In this document: in pieces, positions 44,838 through 55,044 of the stretch
Layout of the letters: every line of letters begins with the position of its first letter
Numbering within the stretch: the stretch's first letter is position 1
Assembly (NCBI RefSeq): GCF_900102085.1
Contig: NZ_FMVM01000001.1
Location: 496,001 to 560,000 of the forward strand
Direction of reading: 5' to 3'
Source of the DNA: Paenibacillus polysaccharolyticus
GTDB lineage: Bacteria; Bacillota; Bacilli; Paenibacillales; Paenibacillaceae
DNA: 64,000 nucleotides
The notes under the pieces: model-generated
Databases searched by the model: none
Seen by the model: the letters and a program-made list of their open reading frames with translations, nothing else
Told to the model about the DNA's origin: nothing
Program-made: the position numbers and the translations under genes

Positions 44838-47120
44838 TTACACCGTAAAACGTGAGAGTGTTTCTTTCAGTTCAGTTGATACATTCTCCAGCTTGCCAGA
44901 GAGGCTGACGAGTTGATTACTGATGTTTTGCTGTTCACTGCTCAAGGAAGCTACTTCCTCTGAAGTTGCCGAGGACTCTTCGGCAACAGCGCTAACATTG
45001 CTCATCGCTTCAGACAACGTTGCTTGAGATTTGCTCAACTCTCCAATGGAGCCTGTAACCATACCCAGACGTTGCACGAAGGCACCCATCTGCTCCTGTA
45101 CAGAAGCAAAGATCACATTCGTATCTTTTACAGCATCCATCTGTTCCTTAAACAAAGGATATGCATCGGACAGAGCTTTTACCGTTTCGTTCATCTCTGA
45201 CATGATCTTGTCGGTAATTTCCCCAACCATATCAATGGACTGTCTGGACTGTGCAGCGAGTTGACGCACTTCATCCGCTACGACCATAAAGCCACGGCCA
45301 GCTGCACCAGCACGCGCTGCTTCAATCGTTGCATTCAGAGACAAAATGTTGGTCTGCTTCGTAATATTTTGCATAACATCGAGCACCTTTAATACAGAGG
45401 ATGTGCTCTCTTTTAACGAATCCACTTTGTTAACCAACGCTCCAATCATTTCTTCGGTCTTCTGCGTTTTGGTCATCAACTGATTCAGATGCTGTGTTCC
45501 TGTTTGACTGGATTTCTCTACATGACGGGCAGAACTGCCCATCTCTTCATTTGCTGCAATCACACTTTCCATCTGACGAGAGATATTATCCGTCAACTCA
45601 TTGCCTCGTTCCGCTTCCGTTGCCAGACTGCCTGCACCACCAGCAATTTCTTCAGTTGCTACAGCAATTTCAGAAGCAGATACAGCTGTTTTCTTCGAAG
45701 CATTGCTCAGTTCTGTAGCTGTATCCAATACTTCCTGTGCAGAACGATTGGTCTGCTCGACCAGCTTCGTAATTTGTTCCATCATCGTATTAAATGCAGC
45801 GGAAAGCTGTCCAATCTCATCTTGGGAACTATACGGAGTGCGCACTTTCAGATTTCCTTTTGCACCCTCTTGCATCAGATCTTTCAATCCGCTAAGCGGA
45901 CGAGCGATCATACGAACCATCCAGACACCGATTACCACAGCCAGAGCTGCAAATGCAAGTGCCATCCACAAGGTCATTGTCAAGATGCCTTTGGCATCCT
46001 TAACCAGCAACGAAGTGGGAACCATACCGACCATCTTCCACGCAGATGAATCCAGCGTACTGTATACAGCCAGCATATTCGTCGATTTGCCATCGATATC
46101 ATATTCGGTATTTGTACTTCCTGCAGGCTCTTTCAAATCTTTCACAAATGCAAGTTCCGTTTCTTTTCCTGCACGTCCCGCCATAGACGAAGCAACGACT
46201 TTGTTATCCGGAGCAATCAATTGAATGACCGAGCCTGCCCCCAGATCCAGTGATTTCAGTTGCTCCTCGAGCACATCCAGTTTCAACTCAATAATCAGTA
46301 CATAAGACTGTGTTGTACCTTGCAGGTTCTTCATCGAACGTGCAATTCGGAAAGTCTGTGTTGTGCCATCGGTCTTCTCTTGTGTCGGGAGCCAGCGGTA
46401 TCCACCCTGTGCTACAAGGTCCGTGTACCATGATTCCTGACGAATGCTTCCCATCGTTGAACTGCTGTTCCCAGTTCCCATAACGGATTTAGATTCATCT
46501 GTTGGCACCAAATAAATCGCTTCCATGGATTTGTTTGTAAAAGCTACATTGGATAACTGTTTATTAATTGAACTCGAATTGACGAACGTATCATATGCCG
46601 TCAGATTCGGATCTGACATTTTCTGAAGCAAAGACTGCATCTCTGGATCAAAGAAGATCTGTGTGGACGTATCCACAAAACGCTCCAAAATGATATCCAG
46701 CTTCTGCTTGGTTTGATCAATCGTCTCCTGATTTGCTCTGGATGCATTAGCCTCGATCGTATTTTTAGCTTTGGAATAGGATAATAGACCCAAACTAATA
46801 ACAACAATCATAATGGCTGCAAAAAAGATTAAGAATAGTTTAACCCCTACAGATTTGACCGGATTCACCTTTCTAATCTGTTTGAAGGAACTGCCTCCAA
46901 GCCCTTTCCAATCACGATTCTTCAGTTGTTTCTTCAACCAATCCACTTTGATCCAATCAAATCGGATCTTACTACGATCAAATTTAAAAGTTTTCTTATG
47001 TATCCCTTCTTTTTTGATTTTGACCGGTTTAACTTTCTTTACATTCTGTGTCTTATCAGGCTTAGCCTGCTCGGGTTGTGTGCTGTGTTCCCCACTGTCT
47101 TTACCCTTCTTTTGTACCAT
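44838..47120 (-). CDS. Methyl-accepting chemotaxis protein
   Basis: 760 residues. The first 90 or so are unusually long, cytoplasmic and lysine-rich (for example KKVKPVKIKKEG). Then come a membrane helix (about 93-115), a roughly 280-residue dCache-type sensor, a second helix (about 400-420), HAMP, and a signalling domain with the hairpin tip containing NILSLNATIEAARAGAAGRGF. It would sense an extracellular ligand and control CheA. The start at 47120 (MVQKKGK) follows AGGTG by six bases; a GTG nine bases upstream overlaps that site. No CheR pentapeptide at the C-terminus. Confidence 0.93.
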   Translation of the reverse strand: MVQKKGKDSGEHSTQPEQAKPDKTQNVKKVKPVKIKKEGIHKKTFKFDRSKIRFDWIKVDWLKKQLKNRDWKGLGGSSFKQIRKVNPVKSVGVKLFLIFFAAIMIVVISLGLLSYSKAKNTIEANASRANQETIDQTKQKLDIILERFVDTSTQIFFDPEMQSLLQKMSDPNLTAYDTFVNSSSINKQLSNVAFTNKSMEAIYLVPTDESKSVMGTGNSSSTMGSIRQESWYTDLVAQGGYRWLPTQEKTDGTTQTFRIARSMKNLQGTTQSYVLIIELKLDVLEEQLKSLDLGAGSVIQLIAPDNKVVASSMAGRAGKETELAFVKDLKEPAGSTNTEYDIDGKSTNMLAVYSTLDSSAWKMVGMVPTSLLVKDAKGILTMTLWMALAFAALAVVIGVWMVRMIARPLSGLKDLMQEGAKGNLKVRTPYSSQDEIGQLSAAFNTMMEQITKLVEQTNRSAQEVLDTATELSNASKKTAVSASEIAVATEEIAGGAGSLATEAERGNELTDNISRQMESVIAANEEMGSSARHVEKSSQTGTQHLNQLMTKTQKTEEMIGALVNKVDSLKESTSSVLKVLDVMQNITKQTNILSLNATIEAARAGAAGRGFMVVADEVRQLAAQSRQSIDMVGEITDKIMSEMNETVKALSDAYPLFKEQMDAVKDTNVIFASVQEQMGAFVQRLGMVTGSIGELSKSQATLSEAMSNVSAVAEESSATSEEVASLSSEQQNISNQLVSLSGKLENVSTELKETLSRFTV

Positions 47121-47255
47121 CCCAATCACCTGCCAGTAATTTTCTTGTTAGATTTTTCAATCTCTCCCCTATAAATATGTAGTATTCGACAGCTTTCCCG
47201 CTTTCCCTCCATTCCCTCAGAAATATATTACAACTTTTTTCCTATTTTTCTATAA

Positions 47256-47295
47256 AAAAAAGACCCCCATATACCGATATACGGAGGTCCATTCC
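47256..47295 (-). terminator. Terminator of the U32 peptidase / mltG gene string
   Basis: Minus-strand stem ACCTCCGTATA/TATATGGGGGT followed by eight T residues. Confidence 0.85.
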
Positions 47296-47359
47296 TGTAA
47301 TTTATAACACAAATTTGCGATTCGTTAACATTATTTTGTTTCAAACTAGGAATATAAGC

Positions 47360-48688
47360 CTACTTCTTTTTCCGCATCATATCAAAATAAGAAACTGGCT
47401 GATCTACTTTCATTTTCACTAGTTGCAACGGATGTCTGGCAGCATCCAGAACATTGCCTTTTTCATCCTGAATTTCTCCTACCACTTGTTTGAAAAAAGT
47501 ACCATTGGGGCCGAAGAACTCGATTTCATTTCCCGGCTTAAAGTGATTCCGCTGCTGAATGGTCGCCATGCCTGTTTCTTCATCATAACCCATAACCAGA
47601 CCAGCAAAGTCGTAAGGCACTGCTTTCTCTTCCGGCTCATAGATATGATCTTCATGATCAGGGGTGTCGTAAAAGAAACCGGTATTCAGCGGACGATTTG
47701 CCGCTTTATTCATTTCTTCCACCCACTCCGGTTTCAACACATAATTTTCAGGATCAGCCATGTAAGCGTCAATCGCCTGACGGTATACGTTGACGACCGT
47801 AGCTACATAGTGAATGGATTTCATCCGTCCTTCGATTTTGAAGCTGTCCACACCCACATCAATCAATTCTGGGATATGACCGATCATGCACAAATCCTTC
47901 GAGCCCATGGAGAAGGAATTATCCTGTTCCTGGAACAGAGGCAACTGATTATCTCCCAGTTTAAACGGAGCAGGAGCCTGCATCTGCATCTCCTCTTCGC
48001 TTACCCAGACCGCATCTTCTCTCGCATCCTCGAACAGATCATACTTCCAGCGGCAAGACTGACAGCAGCCTCCACGGTTAGAGTCACGGTCTGTAAAGTG
48101 ATTGGACAATACACAACGACCCGAATAGGAAGAACACATCGCTCCGTGAATGAACGCCTCAATCTCGATATCCACATTCGCCTTGATCTCTTCAATTTCT
48201 TCAAAGCTTGTCTCACGGCCAAGCACAACCCGTGGCAGTCCTTCGTCCTTCCAGAACTTCACGGCTTGCCAGTTCAAAGTGGACTGTTGTGTGCTAAGAT
48301 GCACTTCCAAGCCCGGTACTGCACGCAAAGCCACTTCAATGATGGCCGGATCTGCAACAATAACCGCGGAGATGCCTGCATCATACAGGTTCTGCAAATA
48401 TGCTTCAATGCCAGCCACATCTTCGTTATGGGCATAGATATTCGTTGCTACGAATACTTTAGCTCCATACTTTTTCGCGAATTCTACTCCTTCACGCATT
48501 TCTTCAAAACTGAAGTTATCCGCATTCGAACGAAGTCCATAAGCCTGTCCACCGATATATACGGCGTCAGCCCCATAGTGAATCGCAAATTTTAATTTTT
48601 CCAGATTTCCCGCCGGAGCCAAGAGCTCCGGTTTATCCAGACGGTTACGTTTACCGGAAAACTTCCGTTTGACCGCCACTGTTTCCAT
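47360..48688 (-). CDS. yrrO: U32 family protein, tRNA hydroxylation (YrrO/TrhP type)
   Basis: 442 residues of the peptidase U32 family. The N-terminal barrel begins PELLAPAGNLEKLKFAIHYGADAVYIGG (in part). The family cysteines that hold an iron-sulfur cluster are in HGAMCSSYSGRC and GCCQSC, and the C-terminal domain is beta-rich. Family members TrhP in Escherichia coli and YrrN/YrrO in Bacillus form 5-hydroxyuridine at tRNA wobble position 34 using prephenate. The ATG at 48688 lies six bases after GAGGTG. It is directly downstream of its paralogue yrrN. Confidence 0.9.
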   Translation of the reverse strand: METVAVKRKFSGKRNRLDKPELLAPAGNLEKLKFAIHYGADAVYIGGQAYGLRSNADNFSFEEMREGVEFAKKYGAKVFVATNIYAHNEDVAGIEAYLQNLYDAGISAVIVADPAIIEVALRAVPGLEVHLSTQQSTLNWQAVKFWKDEGLPRVVLGRETSFEEIEEIKANVDIEIEAFIHGAMCSSYSGRCVLSNHFTDRDSNRGGCCQSCRWKYDLFEDAREDAVWVSEEEMQMQAPAPFKLGDNQLPLFQEQDNSFSMGSKDLCMIGHIPELIDVGVDSFKIEGRMKSIHYVATVVNVYRQAIDAYMADPENYVLKPEWVEEMNKAANRPLNTGFFYDTPDHEDHIYEPEEKAVPYDFAGLVMGYDEETGMATIQQRNHFKPGNEIEFFGPNGTFFKQVVGEIQDEKGNVLDAARHPLQLVKMKVDQPVSYFDMMRKKK

Positions 48689-48705
48689 CTTGTTCACCTC
48701 GTCTA

Positions 48706-49635
48706 TTAATACACTTGTTCTTTATAGAAAAATCCAAATGACAATTCCCGCTCAGGGTCTTGCAGCTCACGGACCTCACGTAACCATTCTTCGTCGTATG
48801 CATAAGCCTCTGCGTCTGCCTCATAAAGATCTATCGCTTTACGATAAGCACGAACAACCGCTTCATTGTAAGCAAGAGATTTCAAAATCCCCTCTACCTT
48901 GAAACTGTGCACACCTGCTTCCATCATCAGATGAAGATCTTCCAGAATGCAGATGTCCTCTGAACTCATAATATGCGTTCCATTGATGTCCTCATAGATC
49001 GGAAACTTCTCATCCCGTCGCTCGGCTTCAATCAGGAACAATCCGCGTTCCTTGCCGAGATGCCCTTCCACTGGACGTCCTTGATGAGCCATGTAACTCT
49101 GAACCAGGCTGCGCTTGGAGTGATAAATATTGGTCATGCCATGAACCTGCACCTGCGCCTCCACTTTTAAAAATGGAACCATCTCCGTGATTTCGTCCAT
49201 GTTCAACTCACGGGCAAGGACAACGCGGCTGGCCCCCTTGGTTCCCCAGTAATTGGCCGTTGCATAGTTTGTAGACGTCATCTCTGCGTTCCAATGCAAA
49301 TGAATATGCGGTGCATGTTCCTTGATCGCAGCCAGTACAGATGGATCATTGAACTCGACCGCGTGCACGCCAATTCGGCCTAACGCTTGCACATAGTCAG
49401 GCAATTCTTTTAATAATTCATTCGACATCAGGTTGTTCATAGAAACAATAACCCGAGCTTCGTGTTTGGTAGCCATAGCCACCACTTCTGCAGTTTCTTC
49501 CAGGCTAAAGTTACCTGGCAGACGCATGCCAAAGCGATCATCTCCAATTAATAAAGCGTCAGCTCCGGCTTGAAGCAATGCTCCTGCTTCTGTTACATTT
49601 GCTGCTGTCACGAGCAGTTCATGTTTAGTACTCAT
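48706..49635 (-). CDS. yrrN: U32 family protein, tRNA hydroxylation (YrrN type)
   Basis: 309-residue shorter U32 paralogue lacking the C-terminal beta domain. It shares the barrel pattern with YrrO (AGALLQAGADALLIGDDRFGMRLPGNFS, in part; HGMTNIYHSKRSL). The cysteine-rich cluster motif of YrrO is not evident, so it may act as partner subunit. It lies 18 bases upstream of yrrO and 15 bases downstream of mltG. In Bacillus subtilis the methyltransferase gene trmR (yrrM) sits between mltG and yrrN; here it is missing. Confidence 0.88.
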   Translation of the reverse strand: MSTKHELLVTAANVTEAGALLQAGADALLIGDDRFGMRLPGNFSLEETAEVVAMATKHEARVIVSMNNLMSNELLKELPDYVQALGRIGVHAVEFNDPSVLAAIKEHAPHIHLHWNAEMTSTNYATANYWGTKGASRVVLARELNMDEITEMVPFLKVEAQVQVHGMTNIYHSKRSLVQSYMAHQGRPVEGHLGKERGLFLIEAERRDEKFPIYEDINGTHIMSSEDICILEDLHLMMEAGVHSFKVEGILKSLAYNEAVVRAYRKAIDLYEADAEAYAYDEEWLREVRELQDPERELSFGFFYKEQVY

Positions 49636-49649
49636 CTAATCCCCTCCGC

Positions 49650-50690
49650 TTATTGCGCAGCCTTACTTTTGGCTATATTTTGCTGATGTTCCTTGTATGT
49701 CTTGGCAAACAGATGCCCTGAAGTTCCATCCTTTTTCGTCACATAAAACAAATATTCCGAAGCTTCCGGATTCAACGCTGCCTTGATGGAAGCAAGACTC
49801 GGACTGGCAATCGGGCCAGGTGGTAGACCCTTGTTTAAGTAAGTATTGTACGGACTCTGTACCTTCAGGTCTTTGAAAAACAGTCGCTCCTTCGGTCTAT
49901 CGAGCAAATACTGCACAGTTGCATCAATTTCCAACTTCATATCCTTATTAATCCGATTGTAGATTACACCTGCAACCAGAGCACGTTCCTTCTCCACCAC
50001 AACTTCCTTCTCCACAAGTGACGCAATCGTCAGCAATTCATGCAAGGAGAGTTTCTTTTCCTGAAGCTTCGCTTCCAGATCCGGTATGGAATTGATTTTG
50101 GTCTCGAATTCTTCCAGCATTCTCTGCATAACATCGTGGGTGGAACTTCCCTTTTTCAACTCGTACGTTTCCGGGAAAAGATAACCTTCCAATGCGTAGC
50201 GAAGTTCTTCATCCACAGGAATTCCCTTGATGATATCCACATCAAAGGCCGAGGGATCGTTGGCCAGCTTGATGAATTCATCCCGATCAACAACATGTTC
50301 GTAAGCGAGCTTACCTGCCGTCTGCAAGACGGTATACCCTTCCGGTATCGTAAACTTCACCATTTCTTCGGGTACAACCTCGCCGCTACTCAGTTTATGA
50401 ATAATCTCATCGTATGTTACACCTGGATTCATGGCGTATTTTCCAGCCATAAAATTACTACCCAGCTTATTCCACTTTAAATAACCTTTGAAAACGAGAC
50501 TGTTTCGAATCAATCCTTCTTGCTGCAGTTGGTCCGCAATTTTGGAAATGCCCGATCCGCTCTTGATTTCAAATACAACAGGCTCGGAAGAAGCTTGTAC
50601 CGGACGCATCATGCTCCATACATACCCGCCAGCTCCTCCGGCCAGAATTAATAGTATTAGAAGCAGAATACCTATGACTTTGCCTTTCAA
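49650..50690 (-). CDS. mltG: Endolytic murein transglycosylase
   Basis: 346-residue membrane-anchored lytic transglycosylase that cleaves nascent glycan strands and sets their length. One N-terminal helix (about 5-25), a LysM-like segment, and the YceG/MltG catalytic domain with the Glu in TIASLVEKEV are visible, followed by NTYLNKGLPPGPIASPS (in part). The start is uncertain: TTG at 50690 is 11 bases after AGGAG, while GTG at 50699 is only two bases away, and the frame extends to 50714. Confidence 0.92.
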   Translation of the reverse strand: MKGKVIGILLLILLILAGGAGGYVWSMMRPVQASSEPVVFEIKSGSGISKIADQLQQEGLIRNSLVFKGYLKWNKLGSNFMAGKYAMNPGVTYDEIIHKLSSGEVVPEEMVKFTIPEGYTVLQTAGKLAYEHVVDRDEFIKLANDPSAFDVDIIKGIPVDEELRYALEGYLFPETYELKKGSSTHDVMQRMLEEFETKINSIPDLEAKLQEKKLSLHELLTIASLVEKEVVVEKERALVAGVIYNRINKDMKLEIDATVQYLLDRPKERLFFKDLKVQSPYNTYLNKGLPPGPIASPSLASIKAALNPEASEYLFYVTKKDGTSGHLFAKTYKEHQQNIAKSKAAQ

Positions 50691-50717
50691 CAGAGACACA
50701 ACTCCTTTACACAACCA

Positions 50718-50742
50718 AAAAGAGCGGACTTCTCCGCCCTTC
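50718..50742 (-). terminator. Hairpin between the DUF1292 pair and mltG
   Basis: Minus-strand GCGGA-GAAG-TCCGC followed by TCTTTTT. A short stem, so it may be only a partial terminator within the gene string. Confidence 0.55.
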
Positions 50743-50765
50743 CGGTTTTTTCAATTTGAAGCTGA

Positions 50766-51080
50766 TTAATCTTCGTCAATCGGGAGTGTACATTCATCAT
50801 ATAGCTCTGAAATGCTCTCCCACTCATCGTCATCATCAATCGTAACTAACTCCGGCATGATCTGGTCTTCGCTGCCCGGAACAACCCGTAGCAGTTCAAC
50901 CTCGTCATACGGACGCAATGAACTGCGGAGCACCGCGTATTGCTGCCCATGTACCTCAAACTCAGCGAGCAGTTCATACGGATGTGATTTACCGTTCTCT
51001 TCCTCGAGCTCCACATGAGCACCGAATGCCAGACGCAGCGAATCTGTCCATTTCAGGTCCTTGCGATTATATTCCGTCAT
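50766..51080 (-). CDS. DUF1292 family protein, second copy
   Basis: 104 residues, acidic, with the DUF1292 core (a beta-rich pattern ending in VTIDDDDEWESISELYDE). Its ATG immediately follows the stop of the neighbouring DUF1292 gene. The two are clearly diverged paralogues, sharing DEWE/AEWD-type endings. The family has no established function, but it is usually linked to alaS-ireB-ruvX as seen here. Confidence 0.8.
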   Translation of the reverse strand: MTEYNRKDLKWTDSLRLAFGAHVELEEENGKSHPYELLAEFEVHGQQYAVLRSSLRPYDEVELLRVVPGSEDQIMPELVTIDDDDEWESISELYDECTLPIDED

Positions 51081-51380
51081 TTAGTTCGCTTCCTCTTCAT
51101 CTTCAGCAAGAAATGTATTAAAGGTCTCCTCGACGATATCCCACTCGGCATCATCTTGGATCACAAAAAGTTTGATATCATCGCCGTCTTCTTCATAACG
51201 GAATGCATACACATCCGTCTCGCCATCTTCAGGTTCAACCGGAGCAACCATCATATACTTGGCCTCCGAACCGTCCACTTCGAATTTCATGATGACTTCG
51301 AATTCCTCTTCGTTACCCTCATCATCTGCAATGTAAATGATCTCAGCTTCTTCTTCCATACCCAGTTGATCTTCAGCCAT
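51081..51380 (-). CDS. yrzB: DUF1292 family protein (YrzB type)
   Basis: 99 residues, very acidic (runs of Glu and Asp at both ends), with the core EAEIIYIADDEGNEEEFEVIMKFEV (in part) and a final DAEWDIVEETFNTFL. In synteny with Bacillus yrzB downstream of ruvX (12-base gap). Its stop abuts the next gene's start. Function unknown. Confidence 0.85.
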   Translation of the reverse strand: MAEDQLGMEEEAEIIYIADDEGNEEEFEVIMKFEVDGSEAKYMMVAPVEPEDGETDVYAFRYEEDGDDIKLFVIQDDAEWDIVEETFNTFLAEDEEEAN

Positions 51381-51392
51381 TGTTGATCCCCC

Positions 51393-51809
51393 TCACCTTG
51401 TACTATTGGCATCCAAATAATTTTGCAAAATCAGGCTAGCGGCCATTTTGTCCACGACCTGTTTGCGTTTTTTGCGACTGACATCCGCTTCAATCAGCGT
51501 ACGTTCTGCTGCCATCGTTGTCAGCCGTTCATCCCAAAGGTGAACAGGTAAATTCAGTTCGCCACGCAGACGTTCGGCAAAAGCAATACATATTTCACCG
51601 CGCGGTCCTACGGTGCCGTTCATGTTTTTGGGAAGTCCAACCACGATTTCACTGATCTCGTGCTCACGCACCAACTCAGCAATCCGTGTGAACTCACCTT
51701 CATCCCGGCGGCGTTCAAGCACTTCCAATCCCTGGGCAGTCCAACCGAAGGCGTCACTGACAGCAACTCCGATTCTGCGGTCCCCATAGTCCAAACCTAA
51801 TTTTTTCAT
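51393..51809 (-). CDS. ruvX: RuvX/YqgF family nuclease-fold protein (pre-16S rRNA processing)
   Basis: 138 residues of the RNase H-like YqgF fold. LGLDYGDRRIGVAVSD is at the N-terminus, followed by VVGLPKNMNG and LWDERLTTMAAE; the acidic residues are those expected for catalysis. The family matures the 5' end of 16S rRNA in bacteria. The start at 51809 is preferred to the adjacent ATG at 51812 because of its distance from GGGAG. It lies between ireB and yrzB, as in Bacillus (yrrK). Confidence 0.92.
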   Translation of the reverse strand: MKKLGLDYGDRRIGVAVSDAFGWTAQGLEVLERRRDEGEFTRIAELVREHEISEIVVGLPKNMNGTVGPRGEICIAFAERLRGELNLPVHLWDERLTTMAAERTLIEADVSRKKRKQVVDKMAASLILQNYLDANSTR

Positions 51810-51933
51810 CATGCTCTCCCATCCTGAGCCTGTTCAGAACGATATGCTTTCGTCTGTGCAGACTTCAGTCTGTCTTCTGTCGGTTCATTATCCGTTTGCC
51901 TACAAGGCTGCAGACAAACGGAAGTGGCGTATA

Positions 51934-52194
51934 TTACCGGTGATTGGCCAGGTAAGAACGAACAAGCTCTTCAATCAGCTCGTCGCGCTCCTTTTTCCGG
52001 ACCAGACTGCGTGCGTTGTTGTGACGCGGAATATACGCGGGGTCGCCGGATATCAGATATCCAACGATCTGGTTAATGGGATTATACTCTTTATCGACCA
52101 GCGCGTCATATACCGTGAGAAGAATCTCTTGTGAAGATGCCTCCTGTTCGTCACCTTTCACATTAAATTTAACCGTCTTATCCATGGAGTCCAT
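51934..52194 (-). CDS. ireB: IreB family regulatory phosphoprotein
   Basis: 86 residues of the former DUF965 family (YrzL in Bacillus). IreB in Enterococcus is a substrate of the Ser/Thr kinase IreK. The conserved core includes [34 protein letters not shown] (in part) and the basic stretch [14 protein letters not shown]. The start at 52194 ([10 protein letters not shown]) has GAGGTG six bases upstream; the frame to 52281 has no family support. Co-directional with alaS and ruvX. Confidence 0.92.
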   Translation of the reverse strand: MDSMDKTVKFNVKGDEQEASSQEILLTVYDALVDKEYNPINQIVGYLISGDPAYIPRHNNARSLVRKKERDELIEELVRSYLANHR

Positions 52195-52323
52195 TGATGA
52201 CACCTCGCTCCTGCATGAACATGGGGACCATGTCCTGCCGAATTGATTTCTGTTTATATAATAACATATTCTGACTGCCACAAGTACACAAAGGATAAGG
52301 CAATTGTGTTTTTTGCTTGTCCT

Positions 52324-54945
52324 TTACTGGCTGACGATGGAAATCGCCAATTTCAATGCTTCATCCAGCTTACTTGCGTCCTTGCCTCCGGCCTGAGCCA
52401 TATCCGGACGTCCACCGCCGCCGCCGCCGCATACTGCAGCAACTTCCTTCACAATCTTACCGGCATGCAGACCTTGTTTCACCTGCTCAGCAGGTACTGC
52501 GACTACAAAATTCACTTTGCCATCCGCCGGCGCACCGAGTACAAGAACAGCATCTGGCAGTTTTACTTTCAGCTCATCCGCGACGGTACGAAGTGCATCC
52601 ATATTCGGTGCATCTACACGAGCGGCCAGCAATTGGGTATTACCTGCTTGTACCACTTGATCCGTCAACTGGCCTGCTTCCATCGCGCTGAGTTTGCTTT
52701 GCAGCGATTCAGTCTCTCTCGCAGCTTCTTTCAGTTGTTGATTCAGACCTTCAATCCGCTTCGGCACATCCGCTACATTCGCCTTAAGAAGGTTTGCGGA
52801 CTGTTTGAGCAGTTCCAGCTGGCTTTCCACATACAAATATGCACCACGGCCTGTCACAGCTTCAATCCGGCGTACACCGGAGCCGATTCCACTTTCGCTG
52901 ACCAGTTTGAAAATTCCAATCTCTGAAGTATTATTTACGTGACAGCCGCCACAAAGTTCCAAACTGTAATCTCCAATTTGCACGACGCGCACAATATCTC
53001 CATATTTTTCGCCGAAAAGAGCCATAGCTCCCATTTCCTTCGCTTCATCGATGCCTTTCAGCTCAATGTTTACATTCAGACGATTCCAGATCTGCTCGTT
53101 AACTTGACGTTCAATCTCTGTCAACTCTTCCGGCGTAATGCTGCCGAAGTGAGAGAAGTCAAAACGCAGACGCTGCGGTTCCACCAAGGAACCAGCCTGA
53201 TTAACATGCGTACCCAGCACATCTTTCAATGCTTTGTGCAGCAAGTGTGTTGCCGTATGGTTTTTAATGATATCGCCGCGTTTGGTTGCATCCACTTCTG
53301 CTTGAATAACATCACCCACACGAAGCTCACCGGACTCAATCGTCACCACATGCACATGCTGCCCTTGCGGAGCTTTGAACAGACCTTGAACCTTTGCTAC
53401 AGCACTTCCACTGCGAAGCAGGCCTTGGTCGCTGACTTGACCGCCACTTTCTGCATAAAATGGAGTTTGATCCAGAATAACCTGAGCAGTCTGTCCTTCT
53501 CCTACAGAGTCTGCAAGAACATCTCCGGTAACAATAGCTACCACTTTTGCTTCCGTCAAAAGGTCAGTATATCCAACAAACTCGCTTTTAACCTCCAGGT
53601 CAGCCAGCGGTCCACCTTGAATCTTCATGCTTTCGTTCTCTTGACGCCCTGCACGCGCACGATCACGTTGCTCCTGCATGGATTCATCGAAGCCCTCACG
53701 ATCTACGGTCAGACCATGTTCAGACGCATAATCCTCAGTCAGGTCAAACGGGAATCCGTACGTATCGTATAGTTTGAATGCTTCTGGTCCGCTAATCACT
53801 GTACGTCCTTCGGCTTTGGCTGCAGCACTGATATCTGCCAGAATGGAAAGTCCGTCTGACAACGTTTCGTGGAAACGTTCTTCCTCGGTTTTGATCACTT
53901 TGGCAATAAATTCTTGCTTCTCTACCACTTCAGGATAGTACATGCCCATCACTTCACCAACAGTCGTTGTCAGCTCATACAGGAACGGACGATCCAGGCC
54001 CAATACTTTACCGTAACGAACAGCACGACGCAGCAAACGGCGAATGACATATCCGCGGCCTTCATTGCTTGGCAATACGCCATCACCTACAGCAAATGCC
54101 ACGGTACGGATATGATCGGCAATGACTTTGAGCGCAACATCAATCTCAACGCTATCATTATATTTAACGCCTGCCAGTGCAGCCGTTTTCTGAATCATCG
54201 GTTGGAACAGATCGGTGTCAAAGTTGGAATCTACATTTTGCAGAATGGAAGCAAAACGTTCCAGACCCGCACCTGTATCAATATTTTTGTTCGGTAGCGG
54301 TGTATAGCTACCGTCTTTGTTATGGTTAAATTGCGAGAATACAAGGTTCCACACTTCCAGATAACGCTCGTTCTCTCCACCTGGGTACATTTCAGGATCG
54401 TTCATATCGTTACCGTAAGCTTCCCCACGGTCATAGAAGATTTCAGTACAAGGTCCACATGGGCCTTCGCCGATATCCCAGAAGTTTTCGTCTAACTTGA
54501 TGATGCGTTCAGCTGGCAATCCGATTTTTTCGTTCCACAGCTTGAAGGCTTCTTCATCTTCCGGGTATACGGTAACAGACAAACGTTCCGGATCGAATCC
54601 AATCCACTCTTTGCTCGTTAAGAACTCCCAAGCCCAAGTCACTGTTTCTTCCTTGAAGTAATCACCGATGGAGAAGTTACCGAGCATTTCAAAGAACGTA
54701 TGGTGACGACGCGTTTTGCCGACATTCTCGATATCGTTGGTACGGATACATTTTTGTGAGTTTGCAAGACGTGGGTTCTCCGGCTTCTCCCGTCCGTCAA
54801 AGTAAGGTTTCAGCGGTGCCATACCCGCATTAATCCACAACAGGGAAGGATCGTTGTGTGGTACAAGCGACGCGCTTGGTTCAATTTTGTGACCTTTACT
54901 TGCAAAAAACTGGATCCATTTGGATCGGATTTCACTAGCTTTCAT
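52324..54945 (-). CDS. alaS: Alanyl-tRNA synthetase
   Basis: 873-residue class II synthetase charging tRNA-Ala. Seen are the N-terminal [17 protein letters not shown], the catalytic motifs ([37 protein letters not shown], in part), and the editing domain with zinc-binding [11 protein letters not shown] and CGGCHV. A coiled coil and the C-Ala domain with glycine-rich [15 protein letters not shown] close the protein. The start at 54945 ([10 protein letters not shown]) is preferred to a TTG/ATG pair just upstream. Expression is controlled by the T-box at about 55045-55363. Confidence 0.97.
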   Translation of the reverse strand: MKASEIRSKWIQFFASKGHKIEPSASLVPHNDPSLLWINAGMAPLKPYFDGREKPENPRLANSQKCIRTNDIENVGKTRRHHTFFEMLGNFSIGDYFKEETVTWAWEFLTSKEWIGFDPERLSVTVYPEDEEAFKLWNEKIGLPAERIIKLDENFWDIGEGPCGPCTEIFYDRGEAYGNDMNDPEMYPGGENERYLEVWNLVFSQFNHNKDGSYTPLPNKNIDTGAGLERFASILQNVDSNFDTDLFQPMIQKTAALAGVKYNDSVEIDVALKVIADHIRTVAFAVGDGVLPSNEGRGYVIRRLLRRAVRYGKVLGLDRPFLYELTTTVGEVMGMYYPEVVEKQEFIAKVIKTEEERFHETLSDGLSILADISAAAKAEGRTVISGPEAFKLYDTYGFPFDLTEDYASEHGLTVDREGFDESMQEQRDRARAGRQENESMKIQGGPLADLEVKSEFVGYTDLLTEAKVVAIVTGDVLADSVGEGQTAQVILDQTPFYAESGGQVSDQGLLRSGSAVAKVQGLFKAPQGQHVHVVTIESGELRVGDVIQAEVDATKRGDIIKNHTATHLLHKALKDVLGTHVNQAGSLVEPQRLRFDFSHFGSITPEELTEIERQVNEQIWNRLNVNIELKGIDEAKEMGAMALFGEKYGDIVRVVQIGDYSLELCGGCHVNNTSEIGIFKLVSESGIGSGVRRIEAVTGRGAYLYVESQLELLKQSANLLKANVADVPKRIEGLNQQLKEAARETESLQSKLSAMEAGQLTDQVVQAGNTQLLAARVDAPNMDALRTVADELKVKLPDAVLVLGAPADGKVNFVVAVPAEQVKQGLHAGKIVKEVAAVCGGGGGGRPDMAQAGGKDASKLDEALKLAISIVSQ

Positions 54946-55044
54946 ACTGGTTGCCCCCATCAAATTATAAGTTCCGCAGCGAGATCGCCCCGGTTGGTTA
55001 ACAGATTGTTTGTACGTTTTCCAGGTAACACATCTGTAAAAACA

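Noticed and set aside
47423..48595. 390-codon plus-strand frame opposite yrrO
   Set aside because: Long because of codon bias in the real gene on the other strand; no motif, start site or promoter.
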